This document shows, piece after piece, positions 8,986 to 17,041 of a stretch of 64,000 nt of DNA. Location: NCBI RefSeq assembly GCF_040703125.1, contig NZ_CP160035.1, positions 2,259,001-2,323,000 on the forward strand. Reading direction: 5' to 3'. This DNA comes from Flavobacterium ovatum. Lineage in GTDB: Bacteria > Bacteroidota > Bacteroidia > Flavobacteriales > Flavobacteriaceae. Every line of letters begins with the position of its first letter. Within the stretch, counting starts at the first letter, position 1. The notes below the pieces were generated by a model, which made no database searches, had not been told where the DNA came from, and saw nothing but the letters and a program-made list of their open reading frames with translations. The position numbers were made by a program, and so were the translations under genes.

Positions 8986-11900
8986 ATGAATAAGATACTA
9001 TTATCAATTGCTGTTTTTTGTTTTTTGGGTGTGAATGCGCAAAAAGTAACCGAAAACAAGTTTTCGTTAAACGGCGATTGGAAATTTTATGCCATTGAAG
9101 GTCAAGGTTCCAATTCACTCCAAGTGAAGGAAGAACCAACGGATATAATTGTGGATAATGCCGATGCTGATTTTGTAGCAATAAAAGGCAAATGGAATCT
9201 AAAAAAAGTAGGTACAAAAGGAGCTACTTTTTATAAAACAGATTTTTTACAGCGAACCTACAAATCAGGAGAAGAAGCGGACAATTACGTTCGTTTTCGA
9301 CCTAAAATTTCGAAAAAAGGCAATTTTGAGGCATTTGTTCGTTTTCCATTCGAAACCAATTTGACAACGCAATTTACCGTGCAACATGCCGATGGAAAAG
9401 TAGCTACTTATGCCAATCAGCGTAGTCGTGGTGACCAATGGATAAGCTTGGGAATTTATACTTTTAACGCATCCAAAGATAATTTTGTCGAAATTTCGGC
9501 TAAAGATGAAGGAGGTGTTTCTGCAGATGCGGTGCTATTCAGACCCATTTCTGACGCTGTTTTTTCGAATGCTAAAAATCTTCCCAATCAAGTGTATTTG
9601 CCACAATTTAATGATTCCAAATGGAATCGTTTGAAAGTGCCAGGACATTGGGGAATGCTAAATAATTTTTCTAATTATGTGGGTAAAGGTTGGTATCGCA
9701 AGACGTTTAACTTGCCTGTGAACTGGAAAATAAATGCGAACGAAAAAGTACGTTTGCAGTTTGAAGCCGTGTATCATGTTGCCAAAGTATATCTCAACGG
9801 AAAATTTGTGGGAGAACATCAAGGCGGCTTTTCGCCATTTGAGTTGGATATAACCGATAAGGTTTTAGCAGGAAAAACAAACGTTCTGGCGGTCGAAGTG
9901 GATAATAATTTTCTCGTTGGCGCTACTTGGAACTGGGGCGGAATTATCAGAGAAGTGGCGGTAGTTAAAAATAATGCTGTTCGAATCACGCAGCAATACA
10001 TACATGCAGAACCGAATTTAAAAACCGGAACAGCACTTTTGAAATTGAGATTGAGAGTCGAAAATAATTCAGGGGTAACAGAAAACATTCAAATCAATTC
10101 TGCTATTTTGGATATCAAAAAAGTGGCAGAAATGAATGGGAATCTTGCTGTTTTGGCCCATTCGATACAAGAAATAAATCTAGAAACAACACTTAAACCT
10201 GAAGATGTAAAACTGTGGCATTTTGATTCGCCAAATTTGTATCAGATTCAAACGACTATCAGCGAAAACAAACAGCAATTGGACAATCAAACCAATACGT
10301 TTGGGATTAGAAAAATCGAAATCAATGATTCCCAATTGCTTTTGAATGGCGAACCCATTCGATTAGGCGGTTTTAATAGAGTGAGTGAGCACCGTTTTTG
10401 GGGAAGTTCAGAACCGCAAGAATTGTTAGAGCAGGACATGAAATTAATGAAAGAAGCGGGTGGCAATTTTATGCGCATCATGCACGGTACACAAAACGAG
10501 CGCTTGATAGATTTGTGCGATAAAATGGGGATTTTACTTTTTGAAGAAGTGAATGTGAGGGAATTATCAAATCCAGAATTTAATGCGCCAATTTTCGACC
10601 CTTATCCCAAAGAATGGATAAAAGCGATGGTGAATCGAGACATTAATCATCCGAGTATTATTGGTTGGAGCGTGGGTAACGAACTCAAAAATCATTATGA
10701 TTACGGTCGAAAAATGATGGAATATGTTAAAACCGAATTGGACCCGTACCGTTTGGTGACTTGTGTGAGCAATACAGGACAGAAAGATTCGGCTACGCCA
10801 GAAACAGACCCCAATACTTTTGCCGATATTATTATGCACAATATGTACCAATGGCAGGGGAAACCACAAGATATTTTGGATATAATTAGAAAAAAATGGC
10901 CCAACAAACCCATTTTTATTTCAGAGTATGGGTTTGACCCTTTTCAAACGCCTTCTTTAGATGAGGATAAAGAAATACTTTCGGACTGGCATGATAATTT
11001 TCGAAATAAAAATCCTTTTGTAATTGGCACTTCGTTATGGACATTCAACGATTATCGTTCGGGTTATGCCGGAACATCCGATGAGGAAAATAGGGTGTGG
11101 GGAGTCATCAATTCTTGGAGACAAAAACGCCGACTTTTTGATAGAGTAAAAAAAGAATTGAGTCCCATAAAAGACATTCAGGTTGAGGGAATCGATTTTG
11201 ATAAAAAAGAAGCACAAGTGATTGTTCCGATTCGTGGACTGGCAGATTATCCTAGTTTTAGTTTGAAAAATTATAAATTGGTGTGGATTTTTAAAGACGC
11301 GAATGGTTTAATTATTTCGAAAAATGAGATGAATTTACCAACAATCCATCCACAAGACGGACTTTGGAAAGGCAGAATTCAATGGACAAAATTGGCAGCC
11401 AAACCAATGAGTTTAACCCTAAATTTAGAAAACAGCATAGGCATCAATCGTTTCGAAAAAACACTTTCGTTTCAAGTTCCAAATCCACCAGCGATTAAGG
11501 AGGTAATTGCCGGAAACCAATCGGTTCGTGTGTTATTTGATAAAGTTGCAGGAGCTACAGAATACCAAATTAGTTATCTAAATAGTGTCAATCAATTGGT
11601 AAAAACACCAAAAACGATTGCCGATTATATTGATGTTCCTCAATTGGTAAACAACCAATCTGTTTCATTGATTTTGACTGCTTTTAATGACAAAGGAGAA
11701 AGCAAACCTTCGATAAAAGTAATAGCAACTCCAAACGGAATTGCATTGCCACCGCTGGTGTACGATGCTTTTATTGCGGATCAAAAGTTGGTGATTGGAT
11801 ACGCAACAACTAAAGACGAGTTACAATACAAAGTGCGTTACGGCGCAACAGAAAAATTGTTGAACAAAAATTTTGTTACCAATGTAAAAGGAATGCTTTC

Positions 11901-12000
11901 GATTGATTTGAAAGACGAAAAGGTCATTTATTTTCAAATAAAAAGTGTTTTAAAAACAGGAGAAAGTAATTGGTCGAATATAATAAAAGCAAAAAAATAG
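8986..12000 (+). CDS. Secreted GH2 glycoside hydrolase (beta-galactosidase-like) with inserted golvesin/CBM-like domain
   Basis: A 1004-residue protein with a type I signal peptide ending VNAQ. The GH2 N-terminal jelly roll begins at [15 protein letters not shown], is interrupted at about residues 49-192 by a golvesin-like sandwich (IIVDNADADFVAIKGKWNLKK ... VLFRPISD), and resumes at DSKWNRLKVPGHW. Then come the immunoglobulin-like domain and the TIM barrel, with acid/base Glu566 (WSVGNELK) and nucleophile Glu647 (FISEYGFD). The C-terminal about 270 residues look like fibronectin type III domains. It shares the YVGKGWYRKTFN and HQGGFSPFE segments with the second GH2 of the same operon. It probably removes terminal beta-linked galactose from oligosaccharides in the periplasm; the exact specificity is inferred from the GH117 and GH16 neighbours. 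Confidence 0.92.
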   Translation: MNKILLSIAVFCFLGVNAQKVTENKFSLNGDWKFYAIEGQGSNSLQVKEEPTDIIVDNADADFVAIKGKWNLKKVGTKGATFYKTDFLQRTYKSGEEADNYVRFRPKISKKGNFEAFVRFPFETNLTTQFTVQHADGKVATYANQRSRGDQWISLGIYTFNASKDNFVEISAKDEGGVSADAVLFRPISDAVFSNAKNLPNQVYLPQFNDSKWNRLKVPGHWGMLNNFSNYVGKGWYRKTFNLPVNWKINANEKVRLQFEAVYHVAKVYLNGKFVGEHQGGFSPFELDITDKVLAGKTNVLAVEVDNNFLVGATWNWGGIIREVAVVKNNAVRITQQYIHAEPNLKTGTALLKLRLRVENNSGVTENIQINSAILDIKKVAEMNGNLAVLAHSIQEINLETTLKPEDVKLWHFDSPNLYQIQTTISENKQQLDNQTNTFGIRKIEINDSQLLLNGEPIRLGGFNRVSEHRFWGSSEPQELLEQDMKLMKEAGGNFMRIMHGTQNERLIDLCDKMGILLFEEVNVRELSNPEFNAPIFDPYPKEWIKAMVNRDINHPSIIGWSVGNELKNHYDYGRKMMEYVKTELDPYRLVTCVSNTGQKDSATPETDPNTFADIIMHNMYQWQGKPQDILDIIRKKWPNKPIFISEYGFDPFQTPSLDEDKEILSDWHDNFRNKNPFVIGTSLWTFNDYRSGYAGTSDEENRVWGVINSWRQKRRLFDRVKKELSPIKDIQVEGIDFDKKEAQVIVPIRGLADYPSFSLKNYKLVWIFKDANGLIISKNEMNLPTIHPQDGLWKGRIQWTKLAAKPMSLTLNLENSIGINRFEKTLSFQVPNPPAIKEVIAGNQSVRVLFDKVAGATEYQISYLNSVNQLVKTPKTIADYIDVPQLVNNQSVSLILTAFNDKGESKPSIKVIATPNGIALPPLVYDAFIADQKLVIGYATTKDELQYKVRYGATEKLLNKNFVTNVKGMLSIDLKDEKVIYFQIKSVLKTGESNWSNIIKAKK

Positions 12001-12005
12001 TAGTT

Positions 12006-13118
12006 ATGAAATATATAAAAATTCTTGTAATAGCACTTTTAATATTACAGTCTTGCGCTCAAAAATCTAAAAAATCGGCCGCCAATGTTGGAGGAAATGA
12101 TTTTAAAATTGAGTTTGGAAAAGTAGCAAAAAAATCAGTTTTTTCAGAAGAAGGAATGAGTATCTGGGGAGGTTCACTAGTCAAAGGGGAAGATAATTTG
12201 TATCATATGTTTTATTCTCGTTGGCCAAAAGCACCAGGATGGATTTGGGTTTCGCATTCCGAGATTGCTCATGCTGTTTCTGATTCTCCTTTTGGACCAT
12301 TCAAATTCAAAGATGTTGCTTTGAAGGTGCGAGGAGCCGAATATTGGGACGGATTGTGTACTCATAATCCAACGGTTCATAAATTCAACGGAAAGTACTA
12401 TCTCTATTATATGGGAAATACGGGTGATTTGAAAATTGATGGAACACCAGAGAAAGAACAGTTGAATTGGGTACATCGTAATAATCAAAGAATAGGAGTT
12501 GCGGTTGCAGACAGTCCGTCTGGGCCATGGAAACGTTTTGACAAACCCGTTGTTGATGTGTCGAAAGATGACAATGCCCACGATGCTTTAGTAACATCAA
12601 ATCCGTCTGTTTGTCAAACGCCAGAAGGGAAATATTTGATTGTTTATAAAGGAGTTGGGAAAAAATATCCATTGCCAAATGGTGGTCCAGTCGTGCATTG
12701 TGTAGCCATTGCTGACTCACCTACGGGTCCATTTGTAAAGAGAGAAAAATTAGCGTTTGAAATTAAAGGGGAACGTTTCCCTGCCGAAGACCCTTATATT
12801 TGGTTTCAAGATGGCAAATACAGAGCAATCGTAAAACGTATTAAAGAAATTGATAAAAAAAGGGTATTCTCCTTGGTGCAATACGAATCTAAAGATGGTT
12901 TTGATTGGGTACCTTCAAAATACCATGAAATATCAGAACGCATAGTGCAGTGGGAAGATGGTCGCGTACAGCAATTTACTCATTTGGAAAGACCACAAGT
13001 GTTTTTTGAAAACGGAAAAGCAGTAGCGTTGCTTTGTGCTGCAGACACGATTGTCAACAAAGTAAGGCAATCCTTTAATATTCAAATTCCGCTAATTATT
13101 AAAAAAGAGCAATTATGA
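12006..13118 (+). CDS. Lipoprotein with five-bladed beta-propeller (GH43/GH117-clan-like), copy 1
   Basis: A 370-residue protein from ATG 12006, the start that gives a signal peptide with lipobox ILQSC and leaves only 5 bases after GH2. An upstream in-frame ATG at 11970 lies within GH2 and would spoil the signal peptide. Propeller blades are marked by WGGSLVKGEDNLYHMFYSRW, HNPTVHKFNGKYYLYYMGN, GVAVADSPSGPWKRFDKP, NPSVCQTPEGKYLIVYKG and EDPYIWFQDGKYRAI. Such repeats are typical of the GH43/GH32/GH117 fold. I do not recognise a named family. It is clearly paralogous to the protein at 18825-19889. It overlaps the following sulfatase gene by 4 bases (ATGA), so the two are translated together. Probably an exo-acting glycosidase. 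Confidence 0.85.
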   Translation: MKYIKILVIALLILQSCAQKSKKSAANVGGNDFKIEFGKVAKKSVFSEEGMSIWGGSLVKGEDNLYHMFYSRWPKAPGWIWVSHSEIAHAVSDSPFGPFKFKDVALKVRGAEYWDGLCTHNPTVHKFNGKYYLYYMGNTGDLKIDGTPEKEQLNWVHRNNQRIGVAVADSPSGPWKRFDKPVVDVSKDDNAHDALVTSNPSVCQTPEGKYLIVYKGVGKKYPLPNGGPVVHCVAIADSPTGPFVKREKLAFEIKGERFPAEDPYIWFQDGKYRAIVKRIKEIDKKRVFSLVQYESKDGFDWVPSKYHEISERIVQWEDGRVQQFTHLERPQVFFENGKAVALLCAADTIVNKVRQSFNIQIPLIIKKEQL

Positions 13119-14548
13119 AAACTAAATTTGTAACATTTTTAATTTTCATTTCAGCCATTTCATTTGCTCAAAATAGACCTAATATTTTATGGATTAATTC
13201 AGATGATTTAGGGGTAGAACTTGGTTGTTACGGTAATAAAGATGTAAAAACGCCTCATATTGACCAATTAGCAAAACAAGGAGCTCTTTATAAAAATGCC
13301 TATGCTACGGCGCCCGTATGCTCAACGAGTCGTTCGTCAATGATAACAGGAATGTATCCACCAGCTATTAATTGTCAAGATCACAGAACGATAAACATGA
13401 CGATGTTGCCAGATGGAATCGAACCAATCACGACCTATTTTAAAAATGCAGGCTATTTCTGTTCTAATGGAAGTTCAGCCGATTTGAATAAAAAAGGGAA
13501 GGAAGATTTTAATTTTTTGAATAAAAATTTATTTGATGGAACAGATTGGAGACAAAGAGCAAAAGGGCAAGCTTTTTTTGCACAAATTCAAATTAAGCAG
13601 CCCCATCGGCCATTTGTTAGAGATTTAAAAAATCCTATTGACCCCAAAAGTGTTACGCTACCCGCTTGCTACCCTGATTATCCATTATTAAAAGCAGATT
13701 GGGCTTTGTATCTAGAAAGTATTCAAGACGCCGATCGTCAAGTAGGTGAAATAATGGAAAGACTAGAGAAAGACGGATTGCTAGAAAATACCATCATTTT
13801 CTTTTTTGGAGATAATGGAAGACCTCATTTACGAGACAAACAATTTTTATATGAGGGCGGTTTAAAGGTTCCCTTGATTGTTCGTTATCCAAAATTATTG
13901 AAAGCAGGAAAAATAGACCAACAAGTGGTGAGCTTGATTGATGTTACTGCCACCTCTTTGGCATTATCGAATATTGAGGTTCCAAAACATATTCAAGGAA
14001 ATATTTTTTTAGGTAAAAACTCAAGTAAACGTAAATATGTTTATGGTTTTAGAGATAGAACAGGAGATGCCATAGAAAATATGCGAAGTATTACAGACGG
14101 AAGATACAAGCTAATTTGGAACAGAACCCCAGACAGATCCTGGATGCAACTTACAAGTTATAAAAAATTGGAATATCCTGCTTTTGCTTTGTATCACTAT
14201 TTATATGAAAAAGGAGAATTAAAAGCTCCCTTTAATCAATTTATGGCTGACACAAAACCAGAAGTCGAACTTTTTGATTTAAAAAAGGATCCAATGGAAT
14301 TTAATAATTTAGAAAATTCCGCTAAGCATCAAAAGATTAAATCTGTCCTATTGTCAAAACTTCAAAAAGACATGGTGTTTTTTGAAAAAAATAGGATACA
14401 AGAAAATGCGGCTACAGAAAAAGAAGCAATGGAATCTTCTGTAAAGTATTATAAAAAAGGACTTATGGAGGAAAATTTAGGTTTAAAAGTAGATGCAACT
14501 TATGAACAAATAGTAAAAAAATGGGAGAAAGAACTATTAGTAAACTAG
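13115..14548 (+). CDS. Secreted S1-family sulfatase with CSTSR active-site motif
   Basis: A 477-residue protein with signal peptide ending SFAQ and the sulfatase start RPNILWINSDDLGVELGCYG, where the two aspartates bind calcium. The formylglycine motif is CSTSR with the cysteine at residue 69, followed by SSMITGMYP. The third position is Thr where Pro or Ala is usual, so maturation by the formylglycine-generating enzyme is likely but not certain. A GDNG motif (IIFFFGDNGRP, about 229-239) supplies the second pair of metal ligands. It is shorter than many S1 enzymes. Within this operon it probably removes sulfate from galactan oligosaccharides after import. It overlaps the upstream propeller gene by 4 bases. 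Confidence 0.92.
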   Translation: MKTKFVTFLIFISAISFAQNRPNILWINSDDLGVELGCYGNKDVKTPHIDQLAKQGALYKNAYATAPVCSTSRSSMITGMYPPAINCQDHRTINMTMLPDGIEPITTYFKNAGYFCSNGSSADLNKKGKEDFNFLNKNLFDGTDWRQRAKGQAFFAQIQIKQPHRPFVRDLKNPIDPKSVTLPACYPDYPLLKADWALYLESIQDADRQVGEIMERLEKDGLLENTIIFFFGDNGRPHLRDKQFLYEGGLKVPLIVRYPKLLKAGKIDQQVVSLIDVTATSLALSNIEVPKHIQGNIFLGKNSSKRKYVYGFRDRTGDAIENMRSITDGRYKLIWNRTPDRSWMQLTSYKKLEYPAFALYHYLYEKGELKAPFNQFMADTKPEVELFDLKKDPMEFNNLENSAKHQKIKSVLLSKLQKDMVFFEKNRIQENAATEKEAMESSVKYYKKGLMEENLGLKVDATYEQIVKKWEKELLVN

Positions 14549-14577
14549 TAACTTTCATTATTTAAAAACGTAAAAAT

Positions 14578-15870
14578 ATGTTTATTATGAATTGCAGAAT
14601 ACGAATCACCAAGTCAAATATTCTACTAACTAGCCTTGGTTTTGGGTGTTTATTTCTATCTACAGTAGGATGTACTGCTCAAAAAGACCTTTCGAAAATT
14701 GCTGATAAGCAAGGTGGTTTCCCTTATACGGTAACCAAAGAAAGCGAAAAAAGAGAAATGAGCAGCGCTATGAAAAGAGCGTTTACAAATTATATGGGAC
14801 CGAGACCTGCTGCCAATGAATTGTTCTCCGCATTCAAACACACTCCTCTAAAAGGTTTTGATTATCACAATGGCGATGGAACCATTTCGCGTAGAGATCC
14901 TTCAAAAGTTATTTTTGAAAACGGAAAATACTATGTATGGTACACGCATCGAGAGACACCAACACCGCCTATGGGAGCAGATGCAAGCACAGAAACCATT
15001 CCTTCAACCGACTGGGATTTGAGCGAAATTTGGTACGCTACCAGCGAGGACGGATTTACTTGGAAAGAACAAGGAGTAGCCATAAAAAGACCTGCAAAAC
15101 CTCAAGTAGGTTGGCGTTCGGTAGCAACTGCTGATATTTTGAAATTTAAAGGAAAATACTATTTGTATTACCAAGGTTTTATGGAAGCCAGCGGAAAAAA
15201 AGGGGATTACTGCCCAGTTGCTGCCTCTTATGCTGATTCGCCTGATGGTCCGTGGACAGCTGCCGAAGGCGCTATTATCGAAAATGGAAAAGAAGGAGAA
15301 TGGGATCAGTTTGCCATTCACGATCCTAATCCGTTTGTACACGACGGCAAAATATATGTGTATTACAAATCAGCTTTTAATAGACCCAATAATCTTTGGG
15401 TAGCAGGGGGTTTGGCAATAGCGGAAAATCCTCTTGGACCATTCAAAAAACATGCTTTGAATCCGGTTTTGAATTCCGGTCATGAGGTTTCTCTATTTCC
15501 GTTTGAGGAAGGAATTGCTGCCTTAACGACACAAGATGGAAATGAACACAACACAATTCAGTACGCTAAAGACTGGGTAAATTTTGAAATAGCCGCAATT
15601 TCTTCAATGATGCCAACCGCTGCAGGACCTTTTATTCCGGATGCTTTTACAGATACTAAAAATGGAAGAGGAATCACTTGGGGACTAGAACATTTTGTTA
15701 ATGCAGGCGGTAAAGGTAAATCGCATACGATTCTAGGTCGTTTTGATTGTGATTTGAGTTTGGATGTTGATGATCCTGATATGAAAAAAACAGCTCCTTT
15801 ATTAGCTCCAGAGGTTTATTTTAGTCAAGGTTTGAGTAAAAAACAGATGGAAAGAATTTTGAAAAAATAA
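14578..15870 (+). CDS. GH117 glycosidase, probable alpha-1,3-(3,6-anhydro)-L-galactosidase (lipoprotein)
   Basis: A 430-residue protein. The N-terminus has a hydrophobic stretch and a lipobox-like LSTVGC (Cys32); the second ATG at 14587 is an equally good start. The segment FDYHNGDGTISRRDPSK followed by ENGKYYVWYT is highly characteristic of GH117 as I know it. Asp107 in RRDPSK, Asp249 in AIHDPNP, His302 in SGHEVSLF and Glu310 lie where the catalytic and zinc/acid residues of characterised GH117 enzymes lie. GH117 removes 3,6-anhydro-L-galactose from the non-reducing end of neoagaro-oligosaccharides and is a marker for agar or porphyran breakdown. It is the main reason for assigning this locus to red-algal galactan. 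Some members act on other galactose derivatives. Confidence 0.9.
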   Translation: MFIMNCRIRITKSNILLTSLGFGCLFLSTVGCTAQKDLSKIADKQGGFPYTVTKESEKREMSSAMKRAFTNYMGPRPAANELFSAFKHTPLKGFDYHNGDGTISRRDPSKVIFENGKYYVWYTHRETPTPPMGADASTETIPSTDWDLSEIWYATSEDGFTWKEQGVAIKRPAKPQVGWRSVATADILKFKGKYYLYYQGFMEASGKKGDYCPVAASYADSPDGPWTAAEGAIIENGKEGEWDQFAIHDPNPFVHDGKIYVYYKSAFNRPNNLWVAGGLAIAENPLGPFKKHALNPVLNSGHEVSLFPFEEGIAALTTQDGNEHNTIQYAKDWVNFEIAAISSMMPTAAGPFIPDAFTDTKNGRGITWGLEHFVNAGGKGKSHTILGRFDCDLSLDVDDPDMKKTAPLLAPEVYFSQGLSKKQMERILKK

Positions 15871-15905
15871 AGTTAAGAGGTAATAGAGAAGAGAGAAGAC
15901 AGAAA

Positions 15906-15961
15906 AGAAAATAGAACACAGAAAATAGAACATAGAAAATAGAACATAGAAAATAGAACAT
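15906..15961 (+). repeat. Four tandem copies of a 14-bp unit ahead of the GH16 gene
   Basis: The unit AGAAAATAGAACAT is repeated at 15906, 15920, 15934 and 15948. Only the first copy differs (last base C). The repeat sits in a strikingly purine-rich strand (15871-15961) in the 134-base gap between GH117 and GH16, 43 bases before the start codon. It is non-coding. Confidence 0.9.
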
Positions 15962-16004
15962 ACTGAATAGATTAGGATGTTCTAATTTAAAACATACCAC
16001 AAAA

Positions 16005-16940
16005 ATGAAATTTCAACAAAAAATAGGATTAGTGTTTGCTTTTATATCAGTAACAGCAATAGCGCAAGATATTCCAAACGAGCTTAAGTCAATTTATAAT
16101 GCCAAAGCCGATGCTAAGTATTCGGATGAATTTAATGGCAATAGAAAAGAAAATTCTTTTGATACTAATAAATGGCATTATAGAGAATCAACCAAAGAAG
16201 GTTTGGGACAAGGAGCAAATTTTGTTCAAGAAAAAGACGGTTCGCTTATTTGTTACGGTCATAAAGAGCTAAAAAAAGGGGGAGCAATTATTTCTAATAA
16301 TTATTTTCAATATGGTTTTTATGCTTTTAAATGGAAAACTACAGGAATTTACGAAAACAAAAGAAATGCTTGGCATCCTTCTTTCTGGGGTTCATTGGAT
16401 GATACCAGAGGCAATAAAGTACCGGGAACTAATGGTAATGGAGATAGTTGGATGGAAATTGACGTAATGGAATTTTCTACCGGCGGCGAAGAAGCTACCG
16501 ATTGGAGCACTGACGCACCATGCTATATTTGGAACGACTCTCTAAAAAAGAGAATAAAAGTAAATGACCCTATCGGAAGGGATTTTGGTTGGAAAAAAGC
16601 GATAATGATTGATGGTCATAAAGATAGTTATAAAGGAGAAGTAATTGGAATAAAAGGGTTTGATCAATGGCAAACGTTGGGAATGGAATACCATCCAGAC
16701 TATATGCAAATGTGGATGCTAGACGGAAATCAATGGGTTGAAATCGGAAATAAAGTGACGTTTACAACTGATGATACTCCACCAACATTACGCACTGTTC
16801 CAAAATACGCTGTTAAACCACTGTATTGGTATTTAGGAACTTTGTTTTTTACTTATGGGAAAACAGCTATTCGAGAAGACCAAATTACAAATTCTTCTTG
16901 TGAAGTGGACTGGTTTCATTTTCATCCTATGAAAAAATAA
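16005..16940 (+). CDS. Secreted GH16 endo-glycosidase, galactanase type
   Basis: A 311-residue protein with a type I signal peptide ending AIAQ. The catalytic motif WMEIDVMEF gives nucleophile Glu151, assisting Asp153 and acid/base Glu156, in the beta-bulge spacing ExDxxE used by agarases, porphyranases, carrageenases and laminarinases. Other family marks are YSDEFNGN near the start, WHPSFWGSLDD ahead of the motif, and the late GMEYHPDYMQMWMLDG and CEVDWFHFHPM strands. It has no binding module or type IX sorting domain, so it is probably periplasmic. The neighbouring GH117, GH2 and sulfatases favour a red-algal galactan. The subfamily cannot be fixed by eye. Confidence 0.9.
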   Translation: MKFQQKIGLVFAFISVTAIAQDIPNELKSIYNAKADAKYSDEFNGNRKENSFDTNKWHYRESTKEGLGQGANFVQEKDGSLICYGHKELKKGGAIISNNYFQYGFYAFKWKTTGIYENKRNAWHPSFWGSLDDTRGNKVPGTNGNGDSWMEIDVMEFSTGGEEATDWSTDAPCYIWNDSLKKRIKVNDPIGRDFGWKKAIMIDGHKDSYKGEVIGIKGFDQWQTLGMEYHPDYMQMWMLDGNQWVEIGNKVTFTTDDTPPTLRTVPKYAVKPLYWYLGTLFFTYGKTAIREDQITNSSCEVDWFHFHPMKK

Positions 16941-17041
16941 AGTAGTAAACTTTAATGCATTTTTGTAAAATCATAGACTGATAGAATTTAACTGTAAAGA
17001 GATACCATTGATCTTGTCTACTGTAACCAAATATAAATTAG

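Noticed and set aside
12177..12720. Long antisense ORFs (134 and 111 residues) within the propeller gene
   Set aside because: They lie opposite a well-supported coding frame with homologous motifs, and no domain is visible in them.
15906..15961. CRISPR array
   Set aside because: The 14-bp units are directly adjacent without spacers, and there are no cas genes in the window.
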